From contig NZ_CP030118.1 of NCBI RefSeq assembly GCF_006968745.1, positions 5,081,943-5,145,942 of the forward strand: a DNA stretch of 64,000 nucleotides. Direction: 5' to 3'. Below the pieces are notes generated by a model. That model ran no database searches. It was not told where the DNA came from and saw only the letters and a list, made by a program, of their open reading frames with translations. Below, piece by piece: positions 1 through 8,643 of this stretch. How positions within the stretch are numbered: the first letter of the stretch is position 1; every line of letters starts with the position of its first letter. The DNA comes from Brasilonema sennae CENA114. GTDB taxonomy: Bacteria > Cyanobacteriota > Cyanobacteriia > Cyanobacteriales > Nostocaceae. The position numbers and the translations under genes are program-made.

Positions 1-2
1 CG

Positions 3-410
3 GGCACTGATAATTCGACTTGGGAAGCGATTGAGAAAGGAGCAATCTCAACCTTCACAATTACTAAGGCGGTTGCATCTGCTTCTACCGCAGGTGCGGG
101 GGCGTTGGCTGGTTATGCCGGAACCGCATCAGCCGTTTCTCAGTTGGGATTAGGCGGTCTAACAACTGCACTAGCTGGAATGATGGGTAGTAGCGTTGCG
201 GGAGCAGCCGCAACTGCAGTTGTCACATCAGCAGTTGGAGGTCCACTTGTTATGGGCGCACTTCTTGTGGGTGGTACAGGTGCTGTTGCTTTCGGCAGTG
301 ATAAATTGTTGAGGTTGGGCTTTGAACATTTGGGCAACTGGGCGGAAAGCTACTGTAGCTTGTCTGCTGCTTTCAAATCACATGATGATGTAGCAATCGC
401 TGCTCATTGA
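3..410 (+). CDS. Glycine/alanine-rich hydrophobic protein, C-terminal part
   Basis: The reading frame is open from the first codon of the window (phase starting at base 3) to a TGA at 408-410, so this is the 3' part of a longer gene whose start lies to the left. The visible roughly 135 residues contain a long small-residue stretch rich in Gly, Ala, Val and Ser that could form one or two glycine-zipper membrane segments, followed by a more polar tail ending in DDVAIAAH. A TTG at 105 is an internal codon and not a convincing start, because the same frame carries sensible sequence before it. I do not recognise the family; it could be an effector, an immunity-type or another membrane-inserting protein. 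It converges on the acetolactate synthase gene with a 72-bp gap. Confidence 0.6.
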   Translation, partial: GTDNSTWEAIEKGAISTFTITKAVASASTAGAGALAGYAGTASAVSQLGLGGLTTALAGMMGSSVAGAAATAVVTSAVGGPLVMGALLVGGTGAVAFGSDKLLRLGFEHLGNWAESYCSLSAAFKSHDDVAIAAH

Positions 411-482
411 GAGGTCAAAACGTTGCAAATATAAGGGTGAGCATTGCCCACCCTACACAATTATTCTTGAACCACAATCGCT

Positions 483-2378
483 CTACAACTTCGTACCGCA
501 CTCAGGGCAGAAGTTATTATTCGGCAGGTTTTTCGCACCGCAGTTGTTGCAGAAAACTGGCTCTAGCGAAGCTTTCTGTGGCTGACGTGGTAAGCCAATC
601 ATCTGAGCGTTGCTCTTTCCAGGAGCGATCATTGGGTAACAGTTTTCGTCTCTGGTCACGTGGACATTGACGATAACTGGACCAGGGTGTGCTAGCATTT
701 CGGCGATCGCATCTTTCAACTCCTCTCGGCTTGTGATCACCATGCCCTTGATGCCATACGCCTTTGCCAAAAACTCAATATCTGGCATTCCCACTTCCAT
801 ATTCGAGCAGGAGTAACGCTCGCCGTAGAAGGCTTGTTGCCATTGGCGCACCATTCCCTGCCAGCCGTTGTTTAGGATAACTGTCTTGACATTGATACCA
901 TATTGTGCGGCTGTTCCCAGTTCCTGTAAATTCATTTGGAAACTGGCATCACCGCTAATACAGATGACTTCTTGATCCGGAACCCCCACCTTCGCGCCTA
1001 TTGCTGCGGGTAAACCGAAACCCATCGTTCCCAAACCACCACTGGAAATCCAGCGCCGTGGACCATTGTTGAGGAATTGTGCTGCCCACATTTGATGTTG
1101 ACCAACATCTGTTGTGTAATAGGCGTCGGGTCCTTGGCGACCAATTTCTACAATCACCTCTTGCGGTGAGATACTGTCAGCATGGTGTGGCACCTCCAGA
1201 GGATATTCTTCCTTCCAGCGGTTGATCAGGTTCAGCCATTCTTGGGTTTGGCTCGGTATGGTGTTGACACCTGTTTGCTGACAGCGACGTAACAAATCAG
1301 TCAGTACTTTCCGTACATCACCAACGATAGGTACGTCTGGAACGCGGTTCTTACCTACCTCTGCAGGATCGATATCAATGTGAATGACCTTAGCACGGGT
1401 AGCGAATTCATCCAACTTACTTGTAACGCGGTCATCAAATCTTGCACCAACACAAATCAGCAAATCACAATCTGTGACAGCAAAGTTAGCGTATGCGGTG
1501 CCGTGCATTCCCAGCATTCCTACAGAAAGGGGATGATGTTCGTCAAAAGCACCGATACCCATCAACGTTGTGCTGACGGGGATATTAAACATTTCTGCCA
1601 GTTGTTTCACTTCTTCGTGGGCACCAGAGGCGATCGCACCTCCACCCACATACAACAAAGGACGGCGACTTTCGCGGATTAATTGTATTGCTGCACAAAC
1701 CTGCCGTGGATTACCCTTCACCGTGGGACGATACCCTGGTAACTTCACTTTTCCCGGTTCCACAGGCACGTAGTCAAATTCTTCAAGCGCCACATCCTTG
1801 GGAACATCAATCAAAACTGGTCCCGGACGTCCAGTGCTAGCGATGTGGAAGGCTTCAGCAACAATTCGCGCCATATCTTTAACGTCACGCACCACATAGG
1901 AGTGCTTGACGATTGGTAGCGTGATTCCGTAAATATCAGTTTCTTGGAACGCGTCCGTACCGATAACCGCCCGTGAGACCTGTCCGGTGACAATAACCAT
2001 CGGGATTGAGTCCATATAGGCGGTGGCGATACCCGTCACTAGATTCGTCGCCCCAGGACCTGAAGTTCCAAAGCACACTCCTACCTTCCCCGTAGCACGG
2101 GCATAACCATCGGCGGCGTGTGCTGCACCTTGTTCGTGTCTTACCAAAATGTGCTTAATCTCACCACCTGCAGCTTCTACTTTGTACAGATCGTCGTAAA
2201 TCGGCAGGATTGCACCACCAGGATAACCAAAAATATACTCAACGCCGTGTCGCTGGAGACTATCAAGCAAAGCAAAACCACCTGATGCACGCCTGGGCGT
2301 CACGACGGGCGAGATCAAAATGTTGGAGATGCTCTGATTTTCGGTTTGTGGGAGACTAATTTGAGAAGGCGAACGCAC
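483..2378 (-). CDS. ilvB: Acetolactate synthase large subunit with C-terminal zinc ribbon
   Basis: Thiamine-diphosphate enzyme that condenses two pyruvates to acetolactate, or pyruvate plus 2-oxobutyrate, as the first common step of valine, leucine and isoleucine synthesis in the cytoplasm. Family motifs in order are YIFGYPGGAILPIYDDL, the HEQGAAHAADGYARATGK cofactor-site region, GPGATNLVTG, and the TPP/Mg motif around ISGDASFQMN and ILNNGWQGMV. A GTG at 2378 has GAGG seven bases before it, so I prefer it to the TTG two codons upstream, which has almost no spacing. The oddity is the end: the last 22 residues hold two CxxC pairs ten residues apart (CNNCG and CPECG), the pattern of a zinc ribbon, which ordinary large subunits lack. 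No ilvN small subunit is adjacent. Confidence 0.93.
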   Translation of the reverse strand: MRSPSQISLPQTENQSISNILISPVVTPRRASGGFALLDSLQRHGVEYIFGYPGGAILPIYDDLYKVEAAGGEIKHILVRHEQGAAHAADGYARATGKVGVCFGTSGPGATNLVTGIATAYMDSIPMVIVTGQVSRAVIGTDAFQETDIYGITLPIVKHSYVVRDVKDMARIVAEAFHIASTGRPGPVLIDVPKDVALEEFDYVPVEPGKVKLPGYRPTVKGNPRQVCAAIQLIRESRRPLLYVGGGAIASGAHEEVKQLAEMFNIPVSTTLMGIGAFDEHHPLSVGMLGMHGTAYANFAVTDCDLLICVGARFDDRVTSKLDEFATRAKVIHIDIDPAEVGKNRVPDVPIVGDVRKVLTDLLRRCQQTGVNTIPSQTQEWLNLINRWKEEYPLEVPHHADSISPQEVIVEIGRQGPDAYYTTDVGQHQMWAAQFLNNGPRRWISSGGLGTMGFGLPAAIGAKVGVPDQEVICISGDASFQMNLQELGTAAQYGINVKTVILNNGWQGMVRQWQQAFYGERYSCSNMEVGMPDIEFLAKAYGIKGMVITSREELKDAIAEMLAHPGPVIVNVHVTRDENCYPMIAPGKSNAQMIGLPRQPQKASLEPVFCNNCGAKNLPNNNFCPECGTKL

Positions 2379-2491
2379 AGTCAAACCTCACGCAATAGCT
2401 AAGTTAATGCTAACTCTTTGTAGTTAAAACTTCATTTTAGTTTAAAAGCTTAGTACAATGGCGACAAAATTTGCTGTAAAAAGTAGAAAAT

Positions 2492-3850
2492 TCATTTTAG
2501 AAAAATGTCTCGCAATACTCGACGACTGTTTTGCCAAGCCCAAACGCCTACAATCATCACGACAATACTCATTCCCACAAGCACAATTCTTAACCCATGC
2601 GACCCAAGAGCATCAGTGAGTGGACCAGTGATTGCCAGTGGTACTGAGAGGGCTATGTTCACGGCATGATTTTGAAACCCAAACACTTTACCATGCATTG
2701 TGGGTGGTGTTTGTTGTTGAATCAGAGTTTGCATTGGTACCCCAATGAAAGCCGCGCCTATACCCAACAATGCACAAAGTGCTAAAGCTAAGAGCAAGTT
2801 GTTAGTAAAACTGAATACTCCTAAAACCAGCGCCATAATTAAAAACCCAATTAGGGGTAAGGGCTTGCGCTGAACTTTTTCACCCCAGTTACCTAAAATC
2901 GCTGCTCCTAAAACCATACCTATCCCAGCTGCTGCCAAGAAAAAGCCAAATTGTTTTTCTTCTAAGCCAAACTTTGTTGCTAATCTGATAGCCAGTACTG
3001 TTAATGCTGCAAACACACAGTATAATGTCGTCAGTTGCAGCATAGCATTCAACACAAGACGGTTTTTCTTGAGATAACGCAAACCCTCTTTAAAGTCAGC
3101 CCAAGCATTGATGGCTGGTTGATTGTTGTCAAAAGATACCTTGTCTCTAAAATTAATGGGTTGCATGACGCCCGCAGACAACAGGTACAATCCTGCTACG
3201 ATCAGTTCTTGACCATATCTTGCTCCTATTGAGTTTTTCGCCCAACTTAAGATTGGCTCCCCCACAGCAAAGCCAACAATTAAAGCTCCCATCATTGTGC
3301 TGCTAAACAGCGCATTGGCTGCCATCAAATTTTCTTTTTTAACCAACTGCGGAATAGCAGCTTGCTCAGCGGGTGCAAAAAACTGCGTCACAGTGGAGAT
3401 GGCAAAAGTTACGATCAGCAGAATAACAAACTCTCGTGGCAAAAAAGGAATACACAGCGTTAATAGCCCGCGCACGATATCAGAGCCAACCATAATGAGT
3501 TTTTTTGGGAAGCGGTCAACAAAGATACCACCCGCAGAACCAAATAAGACTGCTGGTACTGTAAACGCCACCATCAACGTCGAGTACTTTGAGTTTTGCG
3601 CTAATCCAGCAGGGGCTGGGTAGTTCTCAAGCAGAGCAATTATCAAAACAAGAAAGACTTTATCTGCTAATTGGGATACCAATTGCCCAATCCACAGCAG
3701 CATAAAACCACGGTTTTTGAGAATCGCAGTAAACCCTTTATTAACAGCAGCAGGTTCAGTTGGAAACATTAGAATCTTTTGAGATAGCAACTCGTCATCG
3801 TCAGGGAGGAGTAAAGGAAGTGGGGAAGCAGGGGAACTGATGACTCCCAT
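2492..3850 (-). CDS. MFS transporter (putative efflux permease)
   Basis: A protein of 452 residues with about ten to twelve hydrophobic segments and the MFS loop-2 type motif FVDRFPKKLIM after the second or third segment (about residue 110), typical of multidrug or macrolide efflux (MefE/YfiS-like) permeases of the inner membrane. The N-terminal 35 residues are a polar cytoplasmic extension. The ATG at 3850 follows a GAGGGG sequence at short spacing, so I keep this start; a second ATG 27 codons in has no ribosome site. The gene follows ilvB in the same direction after 113 bp, but the two products have no obvious link. The substrate cannot be told from sequence. Confidence 0.85.
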   Translation of the reverse strand: MGVISSPASPLPLLLPDDDELLSQKILMFPTEPAAVNKGFTAILKNRGFMLLWIGQLVSQLADKVFLVLIIALLENYPAPAGLAQNSKYSTLMVAFTVPAVLFGSAGGIFVDRFPKKLIMVGSDIVRGLLTLCIPFLPREFVILLIVTFAISTVTQFFAPAEQAAIPQLVKKENLMAANALFSSTMMGALIVGFAVGEPILSWAKNSIGARYGQELIVAGLYLLSAGVMQPINFRDKVSFDNNQPAINAWADFKEGLRYLKKNRLVLNAMLQLTTLYCVFAALTVLAIRLATKFGLEEKQFGFFLAAAGIGMVLGAAILGNWGEKVQRKPLPLIGFLIMALVLGVFSFTNNLLLALALCALLGIGAAFIGVPMQTLIQQQTPPTMHGKVFGFQNHAVNIALSVPLAITGPLTDALGSHGLRIVLVGMSIVVMIVGVWAWQNSRRVLRDIFLK

Positions 3851-3901
3851 TACCCCTCATCTTCCATTACTCATTCCTACTTGGTAAATCTGTTTTCCGG
3901 A

Positions 3902-4474
3902 CTAGTTATCTTCATAATGCTTTAAAAGCAAGTGCAAAAACTCAGCCGCACTCAGACGCTGTTTTGGCGGTGATTCGCTAAAACAAGAGTCTAAACAGTA
4001 GCCCTGAACACTTTGGGGCGATCGCCACATTTGCAGATGGTCAACCGGCGGATCTGCACAAAAGTTATTCTGCCCACTTCCCAGCATAGAAGAACTCCAG
4101 TGGGTGAAATAATCATGACTCATCCGATGGATCGGAAAATTTCCCCACATAGGAACTCCCCATCCATCTATAGCAATAAAAGCTTTGACATAACCGCCAA
4201 TTTCTTGCCATTTATGAGCAGCGAGTATCGCCCCAACAACACCAGCACTAAAGCTAATGAATACAACCGGCGATTCTATCCTATCCTGCAAGTGTTTGTG
4301 TAAAAATTGCCATAAATGAAATCCTGATAAAGCTAAACCACCCTCACCAGGAAACATCAGTACATCTACTGCTTTTTTCTTTTTGGCTTCATCTGTAAGT
4401 TGGTCTATCCACCCTGATACAAAACATTGAGTGAAAAGTGACTCATGAATTCCAGGGCAAATAATTATACTCAT
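3902..4474 (-). CDS. Small alpha/beta-hydrolase-fold protein
   Basis: A 190-residue protein that starts with a hydrophobic strand and a 'CPGIHE' turn, as in the first strand and oxyanion loop of alpha/beta hydrolases. Around residue 73 it has ISFSAGVVGA, a nucleophile elbow of the G/S-x-S-x-G type, followed by a helix. A later FIAIDGWGVP resembles the strand carrying the acid residue, and histidines further on (HRMSHD, DHLQMW) could complete a triad. It is shorter than most esterases and has no signal peptide, so it is probably cytoplasmic. The start ATG at 4474 follows AAGAAGAG. It is separated by 52 bp from the MFS gene and may share its transcript. The substrate is unknown. Confidence 0.65.
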   Translation of the reverse strand: MSIIICPGIHESLFTQCFVSGWIDQLTDEAKKKKAVDVLMFPGEGGLALSGFHLWQFLHKHLQDRIESPVVFISFSAGVVGAILAAHKWQEIGGYVKAFIAIDGWGVPMWGNFPIHRMSHDYFTHWSSSMLGSGQNNFCADPPVDHLQMWRSPQSVQGYCLDSCFSESPPKQRLSAAEFLHLLLKHYEDN

Positions 4475-4948
4475 CTCTTCTTCTATTAGCAGCTTTTTCC
4501 TCTAGCTATGTATAGATACTAGTTATAAAGAAAACATTAATAACCATACTTTCTCGTATATGTAACGGTTTGCAATATTCAAAAAAAGATTCAACCTGTT
4601 TGAATTCAGCAAAGCGGTAAGTCGTCCTTATAATTAACAACTCAACATATCAATCCCAGTCTATCAAGCGCTACACAATTTGCGGAACAAGTATATGTCA
4701 AGCCTCTAAAGTCATTTTTAGTCATTGTTGTGTTTCTATCTTCGGTAGTAAATAGAGGGTAGTCATGATAACTACAACTCATATTTACTTTTTTATCCTA
4801 TCCCCCTGGATAGGATAAAATTTGACGAGTATGGAAAACAACAAGACCTAAGGGTGCTGAACCATGAGTACCAAGATTGAAGTGGAAATCATCAAAGGAC
4901 TCATTGCTTAGGTACTCAGAACTTTTGAAGTTGTATTGAGGAACAATT
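4475..4948. other. Intergenic region with two inverted repeats
   Basis: AT-rich divergent intergenic region between the hydrolase-like gene and the ferrochelatase-like gene. It should carry the promoters of both. It contains a perfect 13-bp inverted repeat at 4791-4820 and a second pair, TGAGTACC at 4865-4872 and GGTACTCA at 4911-4918. A 15-codon frame (start 4864, stop TAG at 4909-4911) lies between the second pair; it could be a leader peptide but nothing else supports that. Confidence 0.5.
4791..4820. promoter_or_regulatory. Perfect 13-bp inverted repeat with 4-base loop
   Basis: Arms TTTTATCCTATCC (4791-4803) and GGATAGGATAAAA (4808-4820) are exact complements around the loop CCCT. It lies about 130 bp before the GTG of the ferrochelatase-like gene, so it may be an operator or a leader hairpin. 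A T-run on the left side would let it end transcripts of the minus strand, but no minus-strand gene ends here. Confidence 0.55.
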
Positions 4949-6067
4949 GTGGTTGCTACACCAGAAAAACTAGATTCAACGCATGAGCGATCGCCCAGTC
5001 AACAACGAGTAGCAGTATTACTCATGGGTTACGGTGAAGTCGAAAGCTACGAAGATTTCGCTAACTATAATGAACAAGCCTTAAATCTCCTGACAGCAAA
5101 ATTTGCACCCGTCCCTACTTGGGTGTATCCTCCCTTGGCAAAGCTTTTGGCATTATTTGACCGTCATGAGTGGGGACATCAGCACCATGATTTTATTTCC
5201 CCACACAACGCTATTTTTGAAAAACAACGTGCTGGCATTGAAAAAGACCTACAAGCCAAGTGGGGTGAAGGTGTTCAAGTTTTTAAAGCCTTCAACTTTT
5301 GCGCTCCCTTCCTACCCAAACAAGTCCTGGCAGAAATCAAAAATCAAGGTTTTGACAAAATACTCATCTACCCACTGCTTGTTGTAGATTCCATCTTCAC
5401 CAGCGGTATTGCTATAGAACAAGTCAACAACGCTTTATCCGAGATAGCAGAGGGTGATGAGCATTGGGTGAAAGGACTGCGCTACATCCCCTCGTTCTAC
5501 AATGAACCAGCTTACATCGACTTGATGGCGCATCTAGTCGAAGAGAAAATTACAGCTGACTTAGCCAGTGCTTACCTACCTTCTCAAATTGGCATTGTGC
5601 TGATGAACCACGGTTGTCCCCATAAAGCCAAAGGATTCACCTCTGGGATTACCGAAAGTCAGATACTCTACGACTTAGTCCGCGACAAGTTAATCTACCG
5701 CTACCCTCTGATTTCTGTCGGATGGCTCAACCATGACACACCCTTGATTGAATGGACGCTGCCAAATGCTCAACAAGCAGCAAAAAACCTGATTCAATTA
5801 GGTGCCAAAGCAATTGTATTTATGCCGATTGGTTTTGCGACAGAAAACCATGAAACTCTACTGGATGTACACCACATCATTCATGCCTTAGAGAAAAAGC
5901 ATTCTGATGTAAACTACGTGCAGATGCCTTGCGTTAACGACGATCCTGAGTTCTTATACATGGCAGCCCAGTGGGCAAATGCTCATATTAACGAGTTGTT
6001 GTCAGAAGAAACTGTGGCAATTAATCCGCAGTTATCCGTTGCACATCATCATCACCATCATCATTAA
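4949..6067 (+). CDS. Ferrochelatase-like protein with C-terminal heptahistidine
   Basis: A 372-residue protein of the ferrochelatase (class II chelatase) fold. The N-terminal part reads VAVLLMGYGEVESYEDFANY, matching the first strand of HemH proteins, which normally read VLLLNLGGPE there. Repeated alpha/beta units follow, with a second-domain strand around VLMNHGCPHKAKGF, where the ferrochelatase active-site His would be expected. The G-E pair and N-H-G suggest a chelatase rather than an unrelated protein, but the sequence departs from standard HemH, so iron insertion into protoporphyrin is not certain. The last seven codons are all His (CAT/CAC) before TAA, a natural metal-binding tail. GTG start with GAGG nine bases upstream. 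A perfect 30-bp palindrome follows the stop codon at once. A different metal, or a metal-delivery role, is possible. Confidence 0.72.
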   Translation: MVATPEKLDSTHERSPSQQRVAVLLMGYGEVESYEDFANYNEQALNLLTAKFAPVPTWVYPPLAKLLALFDRHEWGHQHHDFISPHNAIFEKQRAGIEKDLQAKWGEGVQVFKAFNFCAPFLPKQVLAEIKNQGFDKILIYPLLVVDSIFTSGIAIEQVNNALSEIAEGDEHWVKGLRYIPSFYNEPAYIDLMAHLVEEKITADLASAYLPSQIGIVLMNHGCPHKAKGFTSGITESQILYDLVRDKLIYRYPLISVGWLNHDTPLIEWTLPNAQQAAKNLIQLGAKAIVFMPIGFATENHETLLDVHHIIHALEKKHSDVNYVQMPCVNDDPEFLYMAAQWANAHINELLSEETVAINPQLSVAHHHHHHH

Positions 6068-6070
6068 GGT

Positions 6071-6100
6071 GTAGGGTGGGCAACATGTTGCCCACCCTAC
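6071..6100. terminator. Perfect 30-bp palindrome after the ferrochelatase-like gene
   Basis: Two 15-bp arms (GTAGGGTGGGCAACA and its exact complement) meet without a spacer, three bases after the stop codon. It would form a strong GC-rich hairpin that could terminate or protect the transcript. There is no T-run directly after it. The core GTAGGGTGGGC recurs at 446-456 (opposite strand) and 25853-25863, each time just past a stop codon, so it is probably a dispersed repeat used as a 3' end. Confidence 0.6.
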
Positions 6101-6135
6101 TGGTGCTCTTTGCACGAATGACATTTTAAGTTTAA

Positions 6136-6618
6136 TTAGGTTGAGGTACTTATTCTCTTTGTTGAAAAACCTAACTGTTGCTGAATTTTGATTGTATCCT
6201 CATATAAGTCTGTAACTCTAGAATCAAAACTAGGACAACTAATATCAGGAGACGTTTGTTCTTTATACTTGACTTTAGTCGTTGTACCGAACGACGCACT
6301 TTTCACACAAGGGGTAAATGGTACATTTTCTAGTGGCTGGGCAGTTTTTATATCCTCAAAAAATCTCTTACTTAGCCCAGATGAAACTTCACCCTTGCCC
6401 GTTTTGTTACAAACAGTGTAAGTTGCTGCTCCACCAGGTAAAACAGAAATTGTGTAAGGGCAGGTATTCGTTGAGGCAGAATTTTCGATAACCGCCTTAC
6501 CTCCACTAACTTCAGAGTTTTCAGTTTGTGCCAAAATTTTCCCTGACGTAAAACTCAAGACCATACTTAGCAAAACTGATCCGAGAATAATCCCGTAGAA
6601 ACTAAAAGCTTTTTTCAT
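6136..6618 (-). CDS. Secreted small cysteine-containing protein
   Basis: A 160-residue protein with a clear signal peptide: MKK, a hydrophobic core to about residue 25, then SGKILAQ with a likely cleavage after Ala-Gln near residue 31. The mature part has four cysteines (in NTCPYT, YTVCNK, FTPCVK, ISCPSF), which could form two disulphides in the periplasm or outside the cell. No enzymatic motif is visible and I do not recognise the family. A weak AAGA lies before the ATG. It converges with the ferrochelatase-like gene, with the 30-bp palindrome between them. Confidence 0.65.
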   Translation of the reverse strand: MKKAFSFYGIILGSVLLSMVLSFTSGKILAQTENSEVSGGKAVIENSASTNTCPYTISVLPGGAATYTVCNKTGKGEVSSGLSKRFFEDIKTAQPLENVPFTPCVKSASFGTTTKVKYKEQTSPDISCPSFDSRVTDLYEDTIKIQQQLGFSTKRISTST

Positions 6619-6654
6619 TCTTACAAATAAAATAGAAGTGTTTAATGATGAAAC

Positions 6655-6837
6655 TTATATATAGGAATCCGGTTTGGTTTCTGTTCGCGCTTCGTGGCGT
6701 ATCTCTTACACCAGACGACGCTCGATAGCGGTGCTAGCCGTGACAGCACCCGCTAGCCACACGAACTCGTTGAGGTAAGGAACGCTGAACATAAACTGTA
6801 CTGAATTCTCTTCAAAAATCAAGTAGGAATCCTATAG
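6655..6837. repeat. Dispersed small element, copy 1, with an internal insertion
   Basis: The outer parts (6655-6686 and about 6762-6837) match, in inverted orientation, the element at 52982-53088: shared blocks include GGTTTGGTTT, CGAACTCGTTGAG, GGAACGCT and ACTGTACT. Ends carry related TATAGGA/TCCTATA sequences. About 75 bp in the middle (about 6687-6761), GC-rich with an imperfect hairpin (GGTGCT/AGCACC), are absent from the other copy and look like a later insertion. Confidence 0.65.
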
Positions 6838-7424
6838 TCAAAAATTATATCTTATGTTTTTTCTTTGTAAGTAGATCAATATAAAAAAACATAAAACTAC
6901 GATTCTTGCAATTGCTACCTTTCAAGAAGCCCCCTCCGGGGTCTACCCTCCATCCTTTGGGGATGACCTATGCCGCTACATTTTTCCTAGACAAAACCGG
7001 ACAACCTTGGCGCAAAGCTCTGCGGGGGAAGCTTCCCCCGCAAGACTTTGCAAAAAAGGCGGATTTTTATGTCAAGAAGCACGAGTAATTGAGAATTTCC
7101 GCCTTTTTTGCCCCCTCCACAGATACTTGTGGAGGCTTCACGAGTACTCGTGGGGGAAGGAAGTCCTGTTTTGTTATGGTTTCACCCAACCCTGCTTAGA
7201 AAAAATCTGCTACCTCTGTGTCGCCAGAAGGATGGAGCAAAAGTCATTAATTTCTATCCTCAAAGTCATAGAGAACAGATTGGATTGCAGGACAAATAAT
7301 TCAAGATTGTTAAAAAAATAAGAGGTGTAAGGATGCACAGCCGCACTTCCTTGCACTGTACAAAAGTAAAGGGAATTCAAATCCCTACACTCTAGAAAAA
7401 ATAACTACATTAGGAGGTTGATTA
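6838..7424. other. Non-coding region with a dense cluster of palindromes
   Basis: No convincing gene. Between 7021 and 7152 there are four consecutive inverted repeats: a perfect 22-bp palindrome at 7021-7042 (core GGGGGAAGCTTCCCCC); 14-bp arms GCAAAAAAGGCGGA at 7050-7063 and the complement at 7098-7111; a hairpin CCTCCACA/TGTGGAGG at 7114-7135; and a 14-bp palindrome CACGAGTACTCGTG at 7139-7152. It could encode a structured RNA or be the remains of a mobile element. AGGAGG at the right end belongs to the next gene. Confidence 0.55.
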
Positions 7425-8546
7425 ATGACAGTGACAAACGGCAAGCGTAAAATTCGCTACGCGGTTGTAGGACTGGGTTGGATTGCCCAAGAAGACGTCT
7501 TACCTGCTTTTGCTCACACCGAAAATTCACAACTGGTTGCCTTGTTTTCAGGAGATCCAATCAAGCGTCAAAAACTTGGCAAGCATTATGGAGTAAAAAC
7601 TTACTCTTACGAAGAGTATGACAACTACCTTAAAAGTGGTGAAATAGATGCAGTTTACATCGCCTTGCCTAACCATCTCCACTGTGATTATACTATGCGT
7701 GCAGCAAAAGCTGGTGTTCACGTGCTTTGCGAAAAGCCAATGGCTGTGACAGAACAAGAGTGTGAGGAGATGATTCGCGCTTGCCTTGAAAACAAGGTAA
7801 AACTAATGATTGCCTACCGTCTGCATTTTGATAAAGCAAACATGCTGGCAGTAGAAATTGTTAATTCAGGCAAAATTGGTAACCCCCGCATCTTTAACTC
7901 CGTATTTTCTCAACAAGTTGTTGGAGATAACGTGCGGTTAAAAGAACCAATCTCCAATGGTGGTGGTTCCGTTTACGACATGGGGACATACTGCATCAAT
8001 GCTGCCCGCTATCTATTTCAAGATGAACCTATTGAAGTTGTTGCCCTAAGCGCAAGCATTGGAGAAAAGCGTTTTGAGAAAGCCGACGAAATGACCAGCG
8101 CCCTAGTGCGTTTTCCTGGAGAGAGAGTGGCAATATTTATCTCTAGCTTTGGCGGGGCACCAGTTTCTACTTTTCAGGTTGTAGGTACAAAAGGCGACTT
8201 GCGGATGGATTCTGCATACTCTTATCAAGACGAATTGAAGCAACAAGTTACCATCAATGATGAAACGCAGGAACAATCTTTTCCTGCTGGAGACCAGTTT
8301 GCAGCAGAAATTATTTACTTTTCAGATTGCGTGATCCTAGATAAAGATCCAGAACCTTCTGGAGAAGAAGGGTTAGCTGATGTTCGCATTATTCGTGCAA
8401 TCAATCAATCAGCACAAACAGGTCAGGCTGTGCAATTGGGTGAATTCAAGCGACAACACAGACCAAACTCAGACCAAGTCATTCAGTGTCCAGAGAGTGA
8501 ACACCCAGAATTTGTTAACGCAGCAGACCCCTCAGGTCAGTCGTAA
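7425..8546 (+). CDS. Gfo/Idh/MocA-family NAD(P)-dependent oxidoreductase
   Basis: A 373-residue protein. The N-terminal Rossmann half has VVGLGWIAQEDVLPAF (residues about 13-28) for nucleotide binding and the family signature CEKPMAVTEQE near residue 104, where Lys is the usual catalytic residue. The C-terminal half is the alpha/beta substrate-binding domain (GGSVYDMGTYCINAAR). Members oxidise or reduce sugars, inositol or related polyols (glucose-fructose oxidoreductase, dehydrogenases). Length is typical. AGGAGG lies seven bases before the ATG, giving a strong start. No signal peptide. The neighbours do not reveal the sugar; the next gene, 600 bp on, is a glycosyltransferase. Confidence 0.88.
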   Translation: MTVTNGKRKIRYAVVGLGWIAQEDVLPAFAHTENSQLVALFSGDPIKRQKLGKHYGVKTYSYEEYDNYLKSGEIDAVYIALPNHLHCDYTMRAAKAGVHVLCEKPMAVTEQECEEMIRACLENKVKLMIAYRLHFDKANMLAVEIVNSGKIGNPRIFNSVFSQQVVGDNVRLKEPISNGGGSVYDMGTYCINAARYLFQDEPIEVVALSASIGEKRFEKADEMTSALVRFPGERVAIFISSFGGAPVSTFQVVGTKGDLRMDSAYSYQDELKQQVTINDETQEQSFPAGDQFAAEIIYFSDCVILDKDPEPSGEEGLADVRIIRAINQSAQTGQAVQLGEFKRQHRPNSDQVIQCPESEHPEFVNAADPSGQS

Positions 8547-8643
8547 ATAGTTCATTCTCTTCTCAAGCAAATAAGGGCGATGGCAGGGAATGCGGATCCC
8601 TTTAGGGCGCGCCAAGGGCGATCGCTGCTTGCAGTAATGACTT

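Noticed and set aside
407..670. 87-codon plus-strand frame at the end of ilvB
   Set aside because: It is the antisense of the zinc-ribbon tail of the acetolactate synthase gene.
6906..7321. Three overlapping frames of 60-104 codons
   Set aside because: They run through the palindrome cluster in different frames with no consistent codon use; the region is better explained as structured repeat DNA.
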